Program-made: the position numbers and the translations under genes
From: Dehalococcoidales bacterium
Lineage (GTDB): Bacteria > Chloroflexota > Dehalococcoidia > Dehalococcoidales > RBG-16-60-22
NCBI GenBank assembly: GCA_030639445.1
Contig: DAOWCR010000011.1
Coordinates: 1-14,706, forward strand
DNA: 14,706 nt
Direction of reading: 5' to 3'
Notes under the pieces: generated by a model
What the model was told of the DNA's origin: nothing
Database searches by the model: none
What the model saw: the letters and a program-made list of their open reading frames with translations, nothing else
Shown here: one piece after another, positions 6,288-13,027 of the stretch
How positions within the stretch are numbered: the stretch's first letter is position 1
Layout: each line of letters begins with the position of its first letter

Positions 6288-6667
6288 ATATGATGGCATC
6301 ATTTATTGAAGTCAAACCAAACCCCAATATCCCTGAGATTGTCCCCGGGGACACGGTAAGGGTCAGCAGCCGGGTGGTGGAAAGCGGGCGGGAACGCCTC
6401 CAACCGTTCCAGGGAGTGGTCATTAAGCTGCGGAGAGGCGGCATCAGCACCAGCTTCACGGTAAGACGCGTGGCCTACGGCGTAGGTGTTGAGCGCACCT
6501 TCCCAATACATTCACCCCTGGTGGAAAAAGTGGAAGTAATACGGCACGGAAAAGTACGCCGGGCCAAGCTCTATTACCTGCGCGGTCGCAGCGGCAAGGC
6601 CGCCCGCATCAAGGAAAGGCGGGTCCCCAGGGGAAAGAAACCGGAAGCTCAGAACAAAAGGGCTTAA
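6284..6667 (+). CDS. rplS: 50S ribosomal protein bL19
   Basis: The 127-residue protein is bL19, which sits at the 30S-50S interface. Family landmarks are IPEIVPGDTVRVSSRV (16-31), RLQPFQGVVIKLRRGGISTSFTVRR (38-62 region), GVGVERTFPIHSPLVEKVEVIRHG (66-90 region) and VRRAKLYYLRGRSGKAARIKER (91-112). The usual protein is about 115 residues; here a basic tail (KKPEAQNKRA) adds about a dozen. The ATG at 6284 overlaps the trmD stop by four bases and follows AAGGAG by eight bases. In-frame ATGs at codons 3 and 4 are alternatives but are farther from the Shine-Dalgarno. Confidence 0.97.
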   Translation: MNMMASFIEVKPNPNIPEIVPGDTVRVSSRVVESGRERLQPFQGVVIKLRRGGISTSFTVRRVAYGVGVERTFPIHSPLVEKVEVIRHGKVRRAKLYYLRGRSGKAARIKERRVPRGKKPEAQNKRA

Positions 6668-6731
6668 CCGAGGCTAGCTAAGACTTCTTTTATCTCAACG
6701 CTGGGCAAAATTGGAGCCACTGGAGCCTAGG

Positions 6732-9167
6732 ATGAAATATGCTGAGGTCAGCGTTAATTCGCCGGTAGCCCAGCGCCGGGCATTCAGCTATGCCATACCC
6801 CCCGGTTTAAATATCCAGGCAGGACAGGCGGTGTGGGTCCCGTTTGGTGACAAAACGCTCCAGGGCATCGTGCTGGAGCTAAGCGCCTACCCCGCAGTTG
6901 AAGAGACCAGAGAAATAACAGATATTATCGACCCCCACCCCTTACTGTCCCCGGCCCAGGTAACACTGGCCCGCGACATAAGCGAATATTACCTCTCCCC
7001 CCTATTCGACGCCGTCGCTTTAATGCTCCCGCCGGGATTCGGGCGGAAGCCGCTCACCTTTATCTCGCCCGCCCCGGACCACGACGCCGGTGACCTCTCC
7101 GCACTTTCCCCGGAGTTGCGACAGGTCTTTGAATCAGTCGGCAAGCGGGATAAAACCAGCCTGAAGGAGCTGGCAAAGAGACTGGGCCAAAAGAAAGCTC
7201 GGGCCATCATTTCCCAGCTGGTGGGGCGGGGACTCGCGGTCAGAAGCTACGAGCTGGAACCGGTCAGGATAACTCCCAAAAAAGTACCCTACCTGCATCT
7301 TAATATTACCGCCGCCAAGGCCCGTGCGGCCGCCGGCAGCCTGCGGGAAAAAAGAGCCATCAAACAAGCGGCCCTCCTCGACTTCCTGGCACGGCAGGCC
7401 GGGCCGGTGCCCTGGGCAGAAGCCAGGCAGAAGACCGGCGCCGCCAAAGCCGCCGCCGGGGCCCTCGTTCGCCAAGGCCTGGCCGCTTTCCAGCCGGTTG
7501 AAGTCAGGCGCGAGCCGATTTCCTACCGGAACATTACCCCGTCTTCCCCGCTGAAGCTTACCGCCGCCCAGGAGTCAGCTTTCAGCGCAGTACGGGACGC
7601 CATACGCGGTGACCGGACCCACCCGAGAGTGTTCCTGCTCCACGGCGTCACCGGCAGCGGCAAGACCGAAATCTATTTGCAGGCGCTGGCCGAGGCAGTA
7701 AAGCTGGGCCAGCGGGGCATTGTCCTGGTCCCGGAAATTTCCCTGACCCCCCAGACCATAGAACGGTTTGCGGCACGCTTTCCCCACCGGGTAGCCGTCC
7801 AGCACAGCCAACTGTCACCCGGCGAGCAGTTTGATGAGTGGTACCGCCTCCGGAACGGTGAATTTGACGTGGTCATCGGTCCCCGGAGCGCCCTTTTCAC
7901 CCCCCAGCCCGACCTGGGACTTATCGTCATCGACGAGGAACACGAGTGGACCTATAAACAGACAGACAAATCGCCCCGCTACCACGCCCGCGACACCGCC
8001 CTCAAACTGGCGGAACTGACCGGAGCGGTGGTTATCCTGGGCAGCGCTACCCCTGACGTGGAGACTTTTTACCACGCGGAAAGAGGCGATTACCGCCTGC
8101 TCCAGCTACCGGAGCGGGTTGTCCCCGATGAAGGAGCGCCCCTGCCGCAGGTTGAAGTAGTTGACCTGAGAAATGAGCTCAAAGCCGGAAACCGGAGTAT
8201 TTTCAGTCGCTCCCTGGTCCGGGCGGCGACCAAAGCGCTGGCCGGTGGCGAGCAAGTGATTCTGTTCCTTAACCGCCGGGGCGGGACTACCTTTGTCCAG
8301 TGCCGCCGCTGCGGCTTCGTGCTGCGCTGCCCGCGCTGTGAAGTTACCCTTACCCACCATTTAGCCGAGGACGCCCTGGTCTGCCACCAGTGCCACCATA
8401 AAACACCGGTACCCCAGGCCTGCCCGCGGTGCCTGAGCCGCCAGATAAAATTTCTGGGCCTCGGCACCCAGAAGCTGGAGCAGGCAGCCGGTGCTGCCTT
8501 TCCCCGGGCCCGGCTGCTGCGCTGGGACAGCGACGTTACCCGGCACAAGGACTCGCACGAGGAGATACTGGGCAAGTTCCGCGCCCACCGGGCGGATATC
8601 CTCATCGGGACGCAGATGGTCGCCAAGGGGCTGGACCTGCCCTCGGTCACTCTGGTGGGAGTGGTCATCGCCGACACCAGCCTGAACCTGCCTGACTTCC
8701 GCGCCGGGGAGAGGACTTTTCAACTCCTGAGCCAGGTAGCGGGGAGAGCCGGGCGCGGTGTATTAGGCGGACAGGTTATCATCCAGACCTACTCCCCGGA
8801 ACACTATGCCGTCCAGGCCGCGGCCAAACATGATTACGCCGCCTTCTATGCCCGGGAAATTACCTACCGGCGCCAGCTGGGTAATCCTCCCTTTTCCCGG
8901 CTGGCCCTGCTGACCTACCGCCATACCAATGACGCTTTTTGCCAGCGAGAAGCGGAAAGAATGAGGGACCGTCTGGCGGCCGAAAGAGACGCCGGGGAAA
9001 TAGATGACCTCGGCCTGATTGGCCCGGCGCCGGCCTTTATCCACCGGCTGCGGAGCCGGTTTCGCTGGCAGCTCATACTGCGCGGCACCGGGCTTTCCGC
9101 TTTTCTGGCCCAAGTCCCTCTCCCCCAGGGCTGGACAGTTGACATTGACCCGGTAAGCCTGCTTTAG
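6732..9167 (+). CDS. priA: Primosomal helicase PriA (replication restart)
   Basis: PriA binds stalled forks and D-loops, unwinds with 3'-5' polarity and reloads the replicative helicase. I choose ATG 6732 because GGAG lies six bases before it; an in-frame TTG at 6711 has no such signal. The 811-residue product has the N-terminal 3'BD domain (about 1-100), a winged-helix region (about 120-260), the helicase core with Walker A GVTGSGKT (305-312), DEEH (401-404), GSATPD (437-442), and two zinc sites made from eight cysteines (524, 527, 533, 536, 551, 554, 564, 567). The C-terminal helicase lobe includes QMVAKGLDLPSVTLVG and the arginine-finger region QVAGRAGRG. The winged-helix region contains an Ala-rich, low-complexity segment near 195-250. 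Gap to rplS is 64 bases. All catalytic and zinc residues are present. Confidence 0.96.
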   Translation: MKYAEVSVNSPVAQRRAFSYAIPPGLNIQAGQAVWVPFGDKTLQGIVLELSAYPAVEETREITDIIDPHPLLSPAQVTLARDISEYYLSPLFDAVALMLPPGFGRKPLTFISPAPDHDAGDLSALSPELRQVFESVGKRDKTSLKELAKRLGQKKARAIISQLVGRGLAVRSYELEPVRITPKKVPYLHLNITAAKARAAAGSLREKRAIKQAALLDFLARQAGPVPWAEARQKTGAAKAAAGALVRQGLAAFQPVEVRREPISYRNITPSSPLKLTAAQESAFSAVRDAIRGDRTHPRVFLLHGVTGSGKTEIYLQALAEAVKLGQRGIVLVPEISLTPQTIERFAARFPHRVAVQHSQLSPGEQFDEWYRLRNGEFDVVIGPRSALFTPQPDLGLIVIDEEHEWTYKQTDKSPRYHARDTALKLAELTGAVVILGSATPDVETFYHAERGDYRLLQLPERVVPDEGAPLPQVEVVDLRNELKAGNRSIFSRSLVRAATKALAGGEQVILFLNRRGGTTFVQCRRCGFVLRCPRCEVTLTHHLAEDALVCHQCHHKTPVPQACPRCLSRQIKFLGLGTQKLEQAAGAAFPRARLLRWDSDVTRHKDSHEEILGKFRAHRADILIGTQMVAKGLDLPSVTLVGVVIADTSLNLPDFRAGERTFQLLSQVAGRAGRGVLGGQVIIQTYSPEHYAVQAAAKHDYAAFYAREITYRRQLGNPPFSRLALLTYRHTNDAFCQREAERMRDRLAAERDAGEIDDLGLIGPAPAFIHRLRSRFRWQLILRGTGLSAFLAQVPLPQGWTVDIDPVSLL

Positions 9168-9192
9168 TAAACTGTAGGCAGCCGTTTGTCAC

Positions 9193-9248
9193 CTACATTT
9201 ATATATTATATATGTAGCTACATTATATATATTGTAATATATATTGTA
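9193..9248. repeat. AT-rich tandem palindromes between priA and def
   Basis: Two adjoining imperfect palindromes, 9193-9217 (CTACAT...ATGTAG ends) and 9219-9248 (TACATTATATAT...ATATATTGTA ends), are made almost only of A and T. Each begins with CTACATT, and the two CTACATT elements are 25 bases apart, so they are also direct repeats. The first palindrome is near-perfect apart from its centre. The region contains -10-like TATAAT-type words but no clear -35, so it may be a promoter/operator for def, a hairpin, or an unstacking region. Confidence 0.65.
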
Positions 9249-9274
9249 TTAATTTTATTATTTCAGGTGCTTTG

Positions 9275-9784
9275 ATGACCGTCTTATCAATCCGTAACCT
9301 TCCCGACCCGGTACTGAGGCGGAAAGCAAAACGGGTCAGGACCATTGACGATTCAGTTAAGAAGCTGATAAGCGATATGATTGAGACGCTGCACGCGGCA
9401 CCCGGGCGGGTGGGTTTAGCCGCGCCGCAGATAGGCATCTCCCGACGGGTAATCGTCATTAGCCTGCCCGAGGAAGAGAAAGATGAAGAGAAAGAGGTGG
9501 ATATAGTTATCATCAATCCCGAGATAGTTAAGAGGCTAGGTGAACGCCTGGTGAACGAGGGTTGCCTCAGTGTTCCCGGCTATCGCGGAGAAGTTAAACG
9601 CGCCGAATCGGTTACCGTTAAAGGGCGCGACCGGAACGGGAAGGAAATACGGATTAAGACCGACGAGCTTCTGGCGCAAGTCCTGGAGCACGAAATAGAC
9701 CACCTGAACGGGACACTTTACCTCGACCACCTGGAAGGCATAAATAACCTGCACAAGATTGATCCGGAAGAAACACCGCTGTAA
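9275..9784 (+). CDS. def: Peptide deformylase
   Basis: Def removes the N-formyl group from nascent proteins with a metal-dependent active site. The 169-residue product has motif 1 as VGLAAPQIG (46-54, Q52 in the active site), motif 2 EGCLSV (95-100, C97 a metal ligand) and motif 3 HEIDHL (139-144, H139 and H143 metal ligands, E140 the base). In motif 1 the usual first glycine of GxGLAAPQ is Arg45 (PGRVGLAAPQ), a substitution worth noting. There is a charged loop EEEKDEEKEVD at 66-76. Start is ATG 9275 after AGGTG; an in-frame TTG precedes it. It follows priA by 107 bases, in the usual functional neighbourhood of def, though fmt is not visible here. Confidence 0.95.
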   Translation: MTVLSIRNLPDPVLRRKAKRVRTIDDSVKKLISDMIETLHAAPGRVGLAAPQIGISRRVIVISLPEEEKDEEKEVDIVIINPEIVKRLGERLVNEGCLSVPGYRGEVKRAESVTVKGRDRNGKEIRIKTDELLAQVLEHEIDHLNGTLYLDHLEGINNLHKIDPEETPL

Positions 9785-9861
9785 ACGCGGCTCCCCCCGC
9801 CCCCGATAGCCCCCCAGACACCCGTAAAAATTTAAACCAGTGTCGGGTCGATGGTATCAGG

Positions 9862-10110
9862 TTAACGCTTGGTGACAAATGTCCCCGCCAATTTGCCGAA
9901 TTGCGGCTTCATTTCCAGGTAAAAAAGCTCGCCCAACGTACGATTGGGAAAAACCCGCATTGCCCCGACAATGAATTTCTGGTTGATGCCGCGCTTACCC
10001 TCGCGCACGCGGTAGACCTGGCTCACGGACAGCTCCATCGCCCGGGCTAATTCAGACAAGTTGCGGTAGTTACCATTATGCAGTTCAAAAATCCTGGTCT
10101 TTATCATCAT
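9862..10110 (-). CDS. Small helix-turn-helix regulator
   Basis: The 82-residue protein is built around a helix-turn-helix: NLSELARAMELSVSQVYRVREGKRGINQKFIVGAMRVFP (about residues 17-55). In it LSELARAMELS and VSQVYRVREGKR read as the two helices, with INQKF after the recognition helix. This resembles the Cro/XRE and MerR-like small one-domain regulators; the exact family is not certain. The C-terminus (KPQFGKLAGTFVTKR) is short and has no effector domain. The start is ATG 10110 after AGGTGA. It has its own promoter and is divergent from the channel gene. An imperfect inverted repeat overlapping the promoter suggests autorepression and possible control of the divergent channel gene. It converges with def across 77 bases. 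Confidence 0.85.
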   Translation of the reverse strand: MMIKTRIFELHNGNYRNLSELARAMELSVSQVYRVREGKRGINQKFIVGAMRVFPNRTLGELFYLEMKPQFGKLAGTFVTKR

Positions 10111-10133
10111 CGTCTCACCTGCCTGGTGTCATT

Positions 10134-10162
10134 TGTCATAAATAATAACCATATTTATGCCA
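10134..10162. promoter_or_regulatory. Candidate operator (inverted repeat) over the regulator promoter
   Basis: Arms TGTCATAAATA (10134-10144) and TATTTATGCCA (10152-10162) are complementary at 10 of 11 positions with a seven-base centre. They cover the -10 and most of the spacer of the regulator promoter. The word CATTTGTCA occurs twice near it (10130-10138 and 10161-10169) as a direct repeat 31 bases apart. A small HTH dimer would be expected to bind such a site; whether it does is inference. Confidence 0.55.
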
Positions 10163-10170
10163 TTTGTCAA
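10142..10170 (-). promoter_or_regulatory. Promoter of the HTH regulator
   Basis: Reading leftwards, TTGACA (10170-10165) and TATTAT (10147-10142) are separated by exactly 17 bases. The Shine-Dalgarno of the regulator begins about 21 bases beyond the -10. Confidence 0.8.
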
Positions 10171-10183
10171 GTATATTAAAAAG

Positions 10184-10212
10184 TTGACAGCCAGCCGAAA
10201 GAGACCTAAAAT
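10184..10212 (+). promoter_or_regulatory. Promoter of the channel-USP-TrkA run
   Basis: TTGACA (10184-10189) and TAAAAT (10207-10212) are separated by exactly 17 bases and read toward the channel gene. The -35 begins 14 bases beyond the regulator's -35, so the two divergent promoters sit almost back to back. Confidence 0.8.
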
Positions 10213-10292
10213 ACCGTCATTACACTTAATAAAATGGTAAAATGACTGAAATGGGTCAGTGAAGTTGCCTCAGGAAAGGGAGGTCATTGGAG

Positions 10293-10871
10293 ATGGAAGA
10301 GGAAGAAAGGTCCGCACAGTTAACACCTCTACGGGGAGACAGGGTACTCCGTATCCGGAGACGGAGGCCTCGCCGAAGGCTACGCCTCACCCCGGATATG
10401 CCGGGGATTTTTAGATTTTTTGGGCAGATAGCCACCGAAACGCCTTTAATACCATTGATCCTAATTCTTGCCGTGCTTTGGCTACTGGCATCCTGGGGGA
10501 TTTATCTGGCGGAGCGGGGAGTCAATGAACAGATAAATTCCTATGGTTATGCGTTGTGGTGGAGCTTCACCGCTATGCAAACGCAAGGTGCCAACAGCCC
10601 GGGACCAATTACTACTCCTGGAATGATAATTGGTTTAGTCTGGTCAATTTTCAGTACGGTGGCCTTTTTTGGTGTGATAATTGCCACCCTTTACGCTTAC
10701 TTCATGCTCCCCAAGCGGCGCCCTTTCCGGAAGGTCGTCGGCGCCCTCCAATATAACCTGGAGGAACTGGAACACCTGTCTATTGGTGAATTAGAGGTAC
10801 TAAGAGACACTACGGTACAGATTGTAAATACCCGGATAAAGGAGATAGAGAAAAGACCTTCCGACCGCTAA
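10293..10871 (+). CDS. Two-TM pore protein with noncanonical selectivity filter
   Basis: The 192-residue protein is of the two-transmembrane/P-loop ion channel type (Ion_trans_2). It has a cytoplasmic Arg-rich N-terminus (RIRRRRPRRRLRL, 20-32), TM1 about 51-73, a pore helix GYALWWSFTAMQTQ (85-98), TM2 about 110-137, and a cytoplasmic tail with an acidic helix (152-170). The pore helix fits the K+ channel pattern ALWW..TMTT, but the filter TVGYGD is replaced by TQGANS (97-102): only Thr97 and Gly99 of the signature are kept. The pore may therefore be non-selective or selective for another ion, which is inference. The start is ATG 10293, nine bases after GGGAGG. No RCK domain is fused; two RCK proteins follow downstream. 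Confidence 0.85.
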   Translation: MEEEERSAQLTPLRGDRVLRIRRRRPRRRLRLTPDMPGIFRFFGQIATETPLIPLILILAVLWLLASWGIYLAERGVNEQINSYGYALWWSFTAMQTQGANSPGPITTPGMIIGLVWSIFSTVAFFGVIIATLYAYFMLPKRRPFRKVVGALQYNLEELEHLSIGELEVLRDTTVQIVNTRIKEIEKRPSDR

Positions 10872-10898
10872 ATAAATATAACTTTAGCCATAAAGATA

Positions 10899-10927
10899 TT
10901 GTAGATTTTTAATAAGAGGACTATAAT
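10899..10927 (+). promoter_or_regulatory. Possible internal promoter before the USP gene
   Basis: A perfect TATAAT (10922-10927) lies 17 bases after TTGTAG (10899-10904), a poor -35. It is in the AT-rich 92-base gap between the channel gene and the USP gene and could supply extra transcription of the USP-TrkA part. Confidence 0.45.
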
Positions 10928-10963
10928 ACTCGTGAAACAATAGCCAGCGGAAATAGAGGGATA

Positions 10964-11380
10964 GTGGAGTTCTACAAAATTCTCGTGCCGGTATCGGGCA
11001 CTGAAGCGGATGAAGAGGCAATGAAACTGGCCTGCCGGCTGGCCAGAAAGGACAGGGGTAAAATCTGGTCCGTTTATGTCGTTACCATAAAGCGTGCCCT
11101 GCCCCTGGATGCCGAAATAGAATCGGAAATTGAAACGGCGGAAGCCATACTGGACCACATTGAGATGGTGGCCGAAGAACAGGACTATGAGATAGAGACG
11201 GATGTGCTTCAGGCCCGCGAGGTAGGGCCGGCCATTATCGATGAAGCCGTCGAACGAGGGATTGACCTGATCCTGATGGGTGCCAAGCACAAGAGGCGCT
11301 TCGGACAATTCAGCCTGGGCAGCGTGGTGCCTTACGTGCTGCAAAATTCTCCCTGTCCGGTCATACTGTATCACCAATAA
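10964..11380 (+). CDS. Universal stress protein (UspA) domain protein
   Basis: A single Usp domain fills the 138 residues: YKILVPVSGTEADEEAMKLACRLA (4-27) for strand 1 and helix 1, DLILMGAKHKRRFGQFSLGSVVPYVLQNSPCPVILYH (101-137) for the ATP loop and last strand. The ATP-binding pattern is G-2x-G-9x-G-S; here it reads G106-A-K-H109-9x-G119-S120, so the second glycine is His109 and nucleotide binding may differ. Start is GTG after GAGGG, because the frame up to it lacks a better start. It lies 92 bases after the channel gene and 21 bases before an RCK gene, the context of channels regulated by nucleotide-binding accessory domains. Cytoplasmic, no signal peptide. Confidence 0.9.
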   Translation: MEFYKILVPVSGTEADEEAMKLACRLARKDRGKIWSVYVVTIKRALPLDAEIESEIETAEAILDHIEMVAEEQDYEIETDVLQAREVGPAIIDEAVERGIDLILMGAKHKRRFGQFSLGSVVPYVLQNSPCPVILYHQ

Positions 11381-11401
11381 AGATTACGATTGAGGTGACC
11401 A

Positions 11402-11800
11402 ATGAAAATAATAATTATGGGTTGTGGACGAGTCGGCGCTCAACTGGCCGGGCTGCTGGATGCTGACGGACACACGGTTACGGTTCTGGACAACGATGCC
11501 TACAGTTTCCGAAGGCTGGCGCCCACTTTCGGCGGCACGGCGCTGTTCGGCAACGGTATTGATGAAGAAGCACTGAAAAAGTCCGGCATCGAGGAAGCCG
11601 ATGTCTTCGTGTCCATGACCCAGGGGGACAATCGCAATGTCATGGCTGCCCAAATTGCCAAGCACATCTTCAATGTGCCCAGGGTAATCTGCCGCATTTA
11701 TGACCCGTTACGCCAGGAGCTATACGATACCCTCGGGCTGGAAGCCTTCAGCCCGACGACCATTTTCGCCCATTTAGTCCAGGAAAAAATAGAGGGATAA
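11402..11800 (+). CDS. TrkA-N (RCK-N) only nucleotide-binding protein
   Basis: The 132 residues comprise only the Rossmann-fold RCK-N domain. The dinucleotide loop GCGRVG (7-12) has a standard GxGxxG, and Asp30 at the end of strand 2 (VLDND) is typical of NAD(H) binding. Later the IAKHIFNVPRVICRIYDP segment (about 87-104) matches the dimer-forming crossover part of RCK domains. There is no RCK-C domain; the protein ends right after the last helix. Family members assemble into rings that gate K+ transporters or channels. Start is ATG with GAGGTGA seven bases before. It is 21 bases after the USP gene and eight bases before a longer paralogue, with which it may form mixed rings. Confidence 0.93.
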   Translation: MKIIIMGCGRVGAQLAGLLDADGHTVTVLDNDAYSFRRLAPTFGGTALFGNGIDEEALKKSGIEEADVFVSMTQGDNRNVMAAQIAKHIFNVPRVICRIYDPLRQELYDTLGLEAFSPTTIFAHLVQEKIEG

Positions 11801-11808
11801 GGAGCCAG

Positions 11809-12471
11809 ATGTATATCATAGTTATTGGCGGCAGCCGGGTTGGCTATTACCTGACGAAAGCGCTGCTGGACGAGGGCCACGAAGTGCTCATCATCGAAAA
11901 AAACGCCGCCTTCTGCAATACCATAAAAGAAGAAATGGGCAGCGTCTGCGTCCGGGGCGATGGCTGTGAGGCAGCCACCCTGGAAGAAGTCGGCACCGGC
12001 CGGGCCGACATGCTGGTGGCGGTAACCGGTGACGATGAAGACAATTTAGTCGCCTGCCAGGTAGCCAAGCATAAGTTTAACGTGCCCCGCACCATCGCCC
12101 GTATCAGAAACCCGCAAAACGAGGCTCTTTTCAAGAAACTGGGAATAGATGTTACGGTAAGCACCACCGATATCATCCTGGAATACATAGAGAAAGAAGT
12201 GCCGACGCATCCGCTGACGCATCTGTTAACCCTGAGCGAACAAGACCTGGAGATTGTCGAGATAAGAATTCCTCCCGCCGCCGCCACGGTAAACAAATCA
12301 GTCAAGGAGCTTCCGTTACCGAAGGACAGTAAACTGGCCCTGGTTATTTCCCGAGACCGAAAACCGCGTATCCCTACCCCCAATACCGTCCTCCGTGAAG
12401 GCGACCAGATAGTAGCCCTTACCAGCCCCGAGTCAGAAAAAAAGCTGCGCGCCGCCCTGACCGGCATTTAA
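11809..12471 (+). CDS. TrkA-type RCK-N/RCK-C protein
   Basis: The 220 residues contain RCK-N (1-130) and RCK-C (about 143-220). The dinucleotide loop is GGSRVG (7-12), in which Ser9 takes the place of the middle glycine of GxGxxG; Glu30 ends strand 2 (IIEKN). The QVAKHKFNVPRTIARIRNPQ segment parallels the paralogue upstream, showing tandem duplication. The RCK-C part includes the strand-rich VEIRIPPAAATVNKSVKELPLP and REGDQIVAL. Such proteins bind nucleotides or Ca2+/c-di-AMP-like ligands and regulate cation transport. The gene follows its short paralogue by eight bases with AAGGAG before ATG. No TrkH/KtrB gene is seen in the window, so the partner is most likely the two-TM pore protein upstream, which is inference. 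Confidence 0.93.
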   Translation: MYIIVIGGSRVGYYLTKALLDEGHEVLIIEKNAAFCNTIKEEMGSVCVRGDGCEAATLEEVGTGRADMLVAVTGDDEDNLVACQVAKHKFNVPRTIARIRNPQNEALFKKLGIDVTVSTTDIILEYIEKEVPTHPLTHLLTLSEQDLEIVEIRIPPAAATVNKSVKELPLPKDSKLALVISRDRKPRIPTPNTVLREGDQIVALTSPESEKKLRAALTGI

Positions 12472-12505
12472 ACCGGGGCCGATACCCAAAAGCAAGAGTT
12501 TTTCC

Positions 12506-13009
12506 GTGACCAAGTACCAGAAATACTGGACGCTACTCATTATTCTCCTGGTGGCAATTATCGCCGCCGGCAGCCTGGTTATCTGGTCAAAATACCGTCC
12601 GGGCCAGCCGGTAGAAATTTCCCTGCCCCCGGCCCGGGAAACACCGGCCGGCGAAATTTATGTCGGTGGTGCCGTCAATAATCCCGGCTTCTACCCCTTA
12701 AAGACCGGAGACAGCCTGGACGATATTATCCGGGCGGCGGGCGGGATTACCGATGGCGCTGACCCGGGTCAACTCAAGCTCTATATTCCCGACACGGGAG
12801 AAGAGCCGCCGCAAAAAGTCGACCTCAACCGGGCGGAAGCCTGGCTGCTGCAGGCGCTACCCGGCATCGGTGAAGTCAGGGCCCGGGCCATCATTGACTA
12901 CCGGCAGCAGAACGGACAGTTCAATCATACCAATGAGCTAACTAAAGTAGAAGGCATCGGCCCCGCCACCTACCAGAAAATTAAACACCTGGTGACCGTC
13001 GCCGATTGA
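12506..13009 (+). CDS. comEA: ComEA-like DNA-binding competence protein
   Basis: ComEA is the membrane-anchored receptor that binds incoming double-stranded DNA. The 167-residue product has a single N-terminal TM helix (about 8-28), an SLBB domain (GEIYVGGAVNNPGFYPLKTG, about 49-68, continuing to 97), and a C-terminal double helix-hairpin-helix (104-166) with PGIGEVRARAII (119-130) and EGIGPATYQKI (149-159). Length matches a minimal ComEA. The start is GTG at 12506 with only a weak purine stretch before it, so the start is less certain than for neighbours; an upstream start would only lengthen the cytoplasmic N-terminus. It precedes comEC by 18 bases, the classical comEA-comEC order. Confidence 0.95.
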   Translation: MTKYQKYWTLLIILLVAIIAAGSLVIWSKYRPGQPVEISLPPARETPAGEIYVGGAVNNPGFYPLKTGDSLDDIIRAAGGITDGADPGQLKLYIPDTGEEPPQKVDLNRAEAWLLQALPGIGEVRARAIIDYRQQNGQFNHTNELTKVEGIGPATYQKIKHLVTVAD

Positions 13010-13027
13010 CCTTCAGGATGGAAGCCT

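Noticed and set aside
9785..9861. Possible terminator between convergent def and HTH genes
   Set aside because: Only five-base arms (GACAC/GTGTC) with a long loop and no T-run could be found.
9873..9881. TGACAAATG inside the HTH gene as a third copy of the CATTTGTCA motif
   Set aside because: Nine bases in coding sequence can occur by chance and it is far from any promoter.
11847..12467. Open frame of 206 codons opposite the second TrkA gene
   Set aside because: Low-complexity Ser/Arg composition typical of a shadow frame; TrkA domain evidence is on the other strand.
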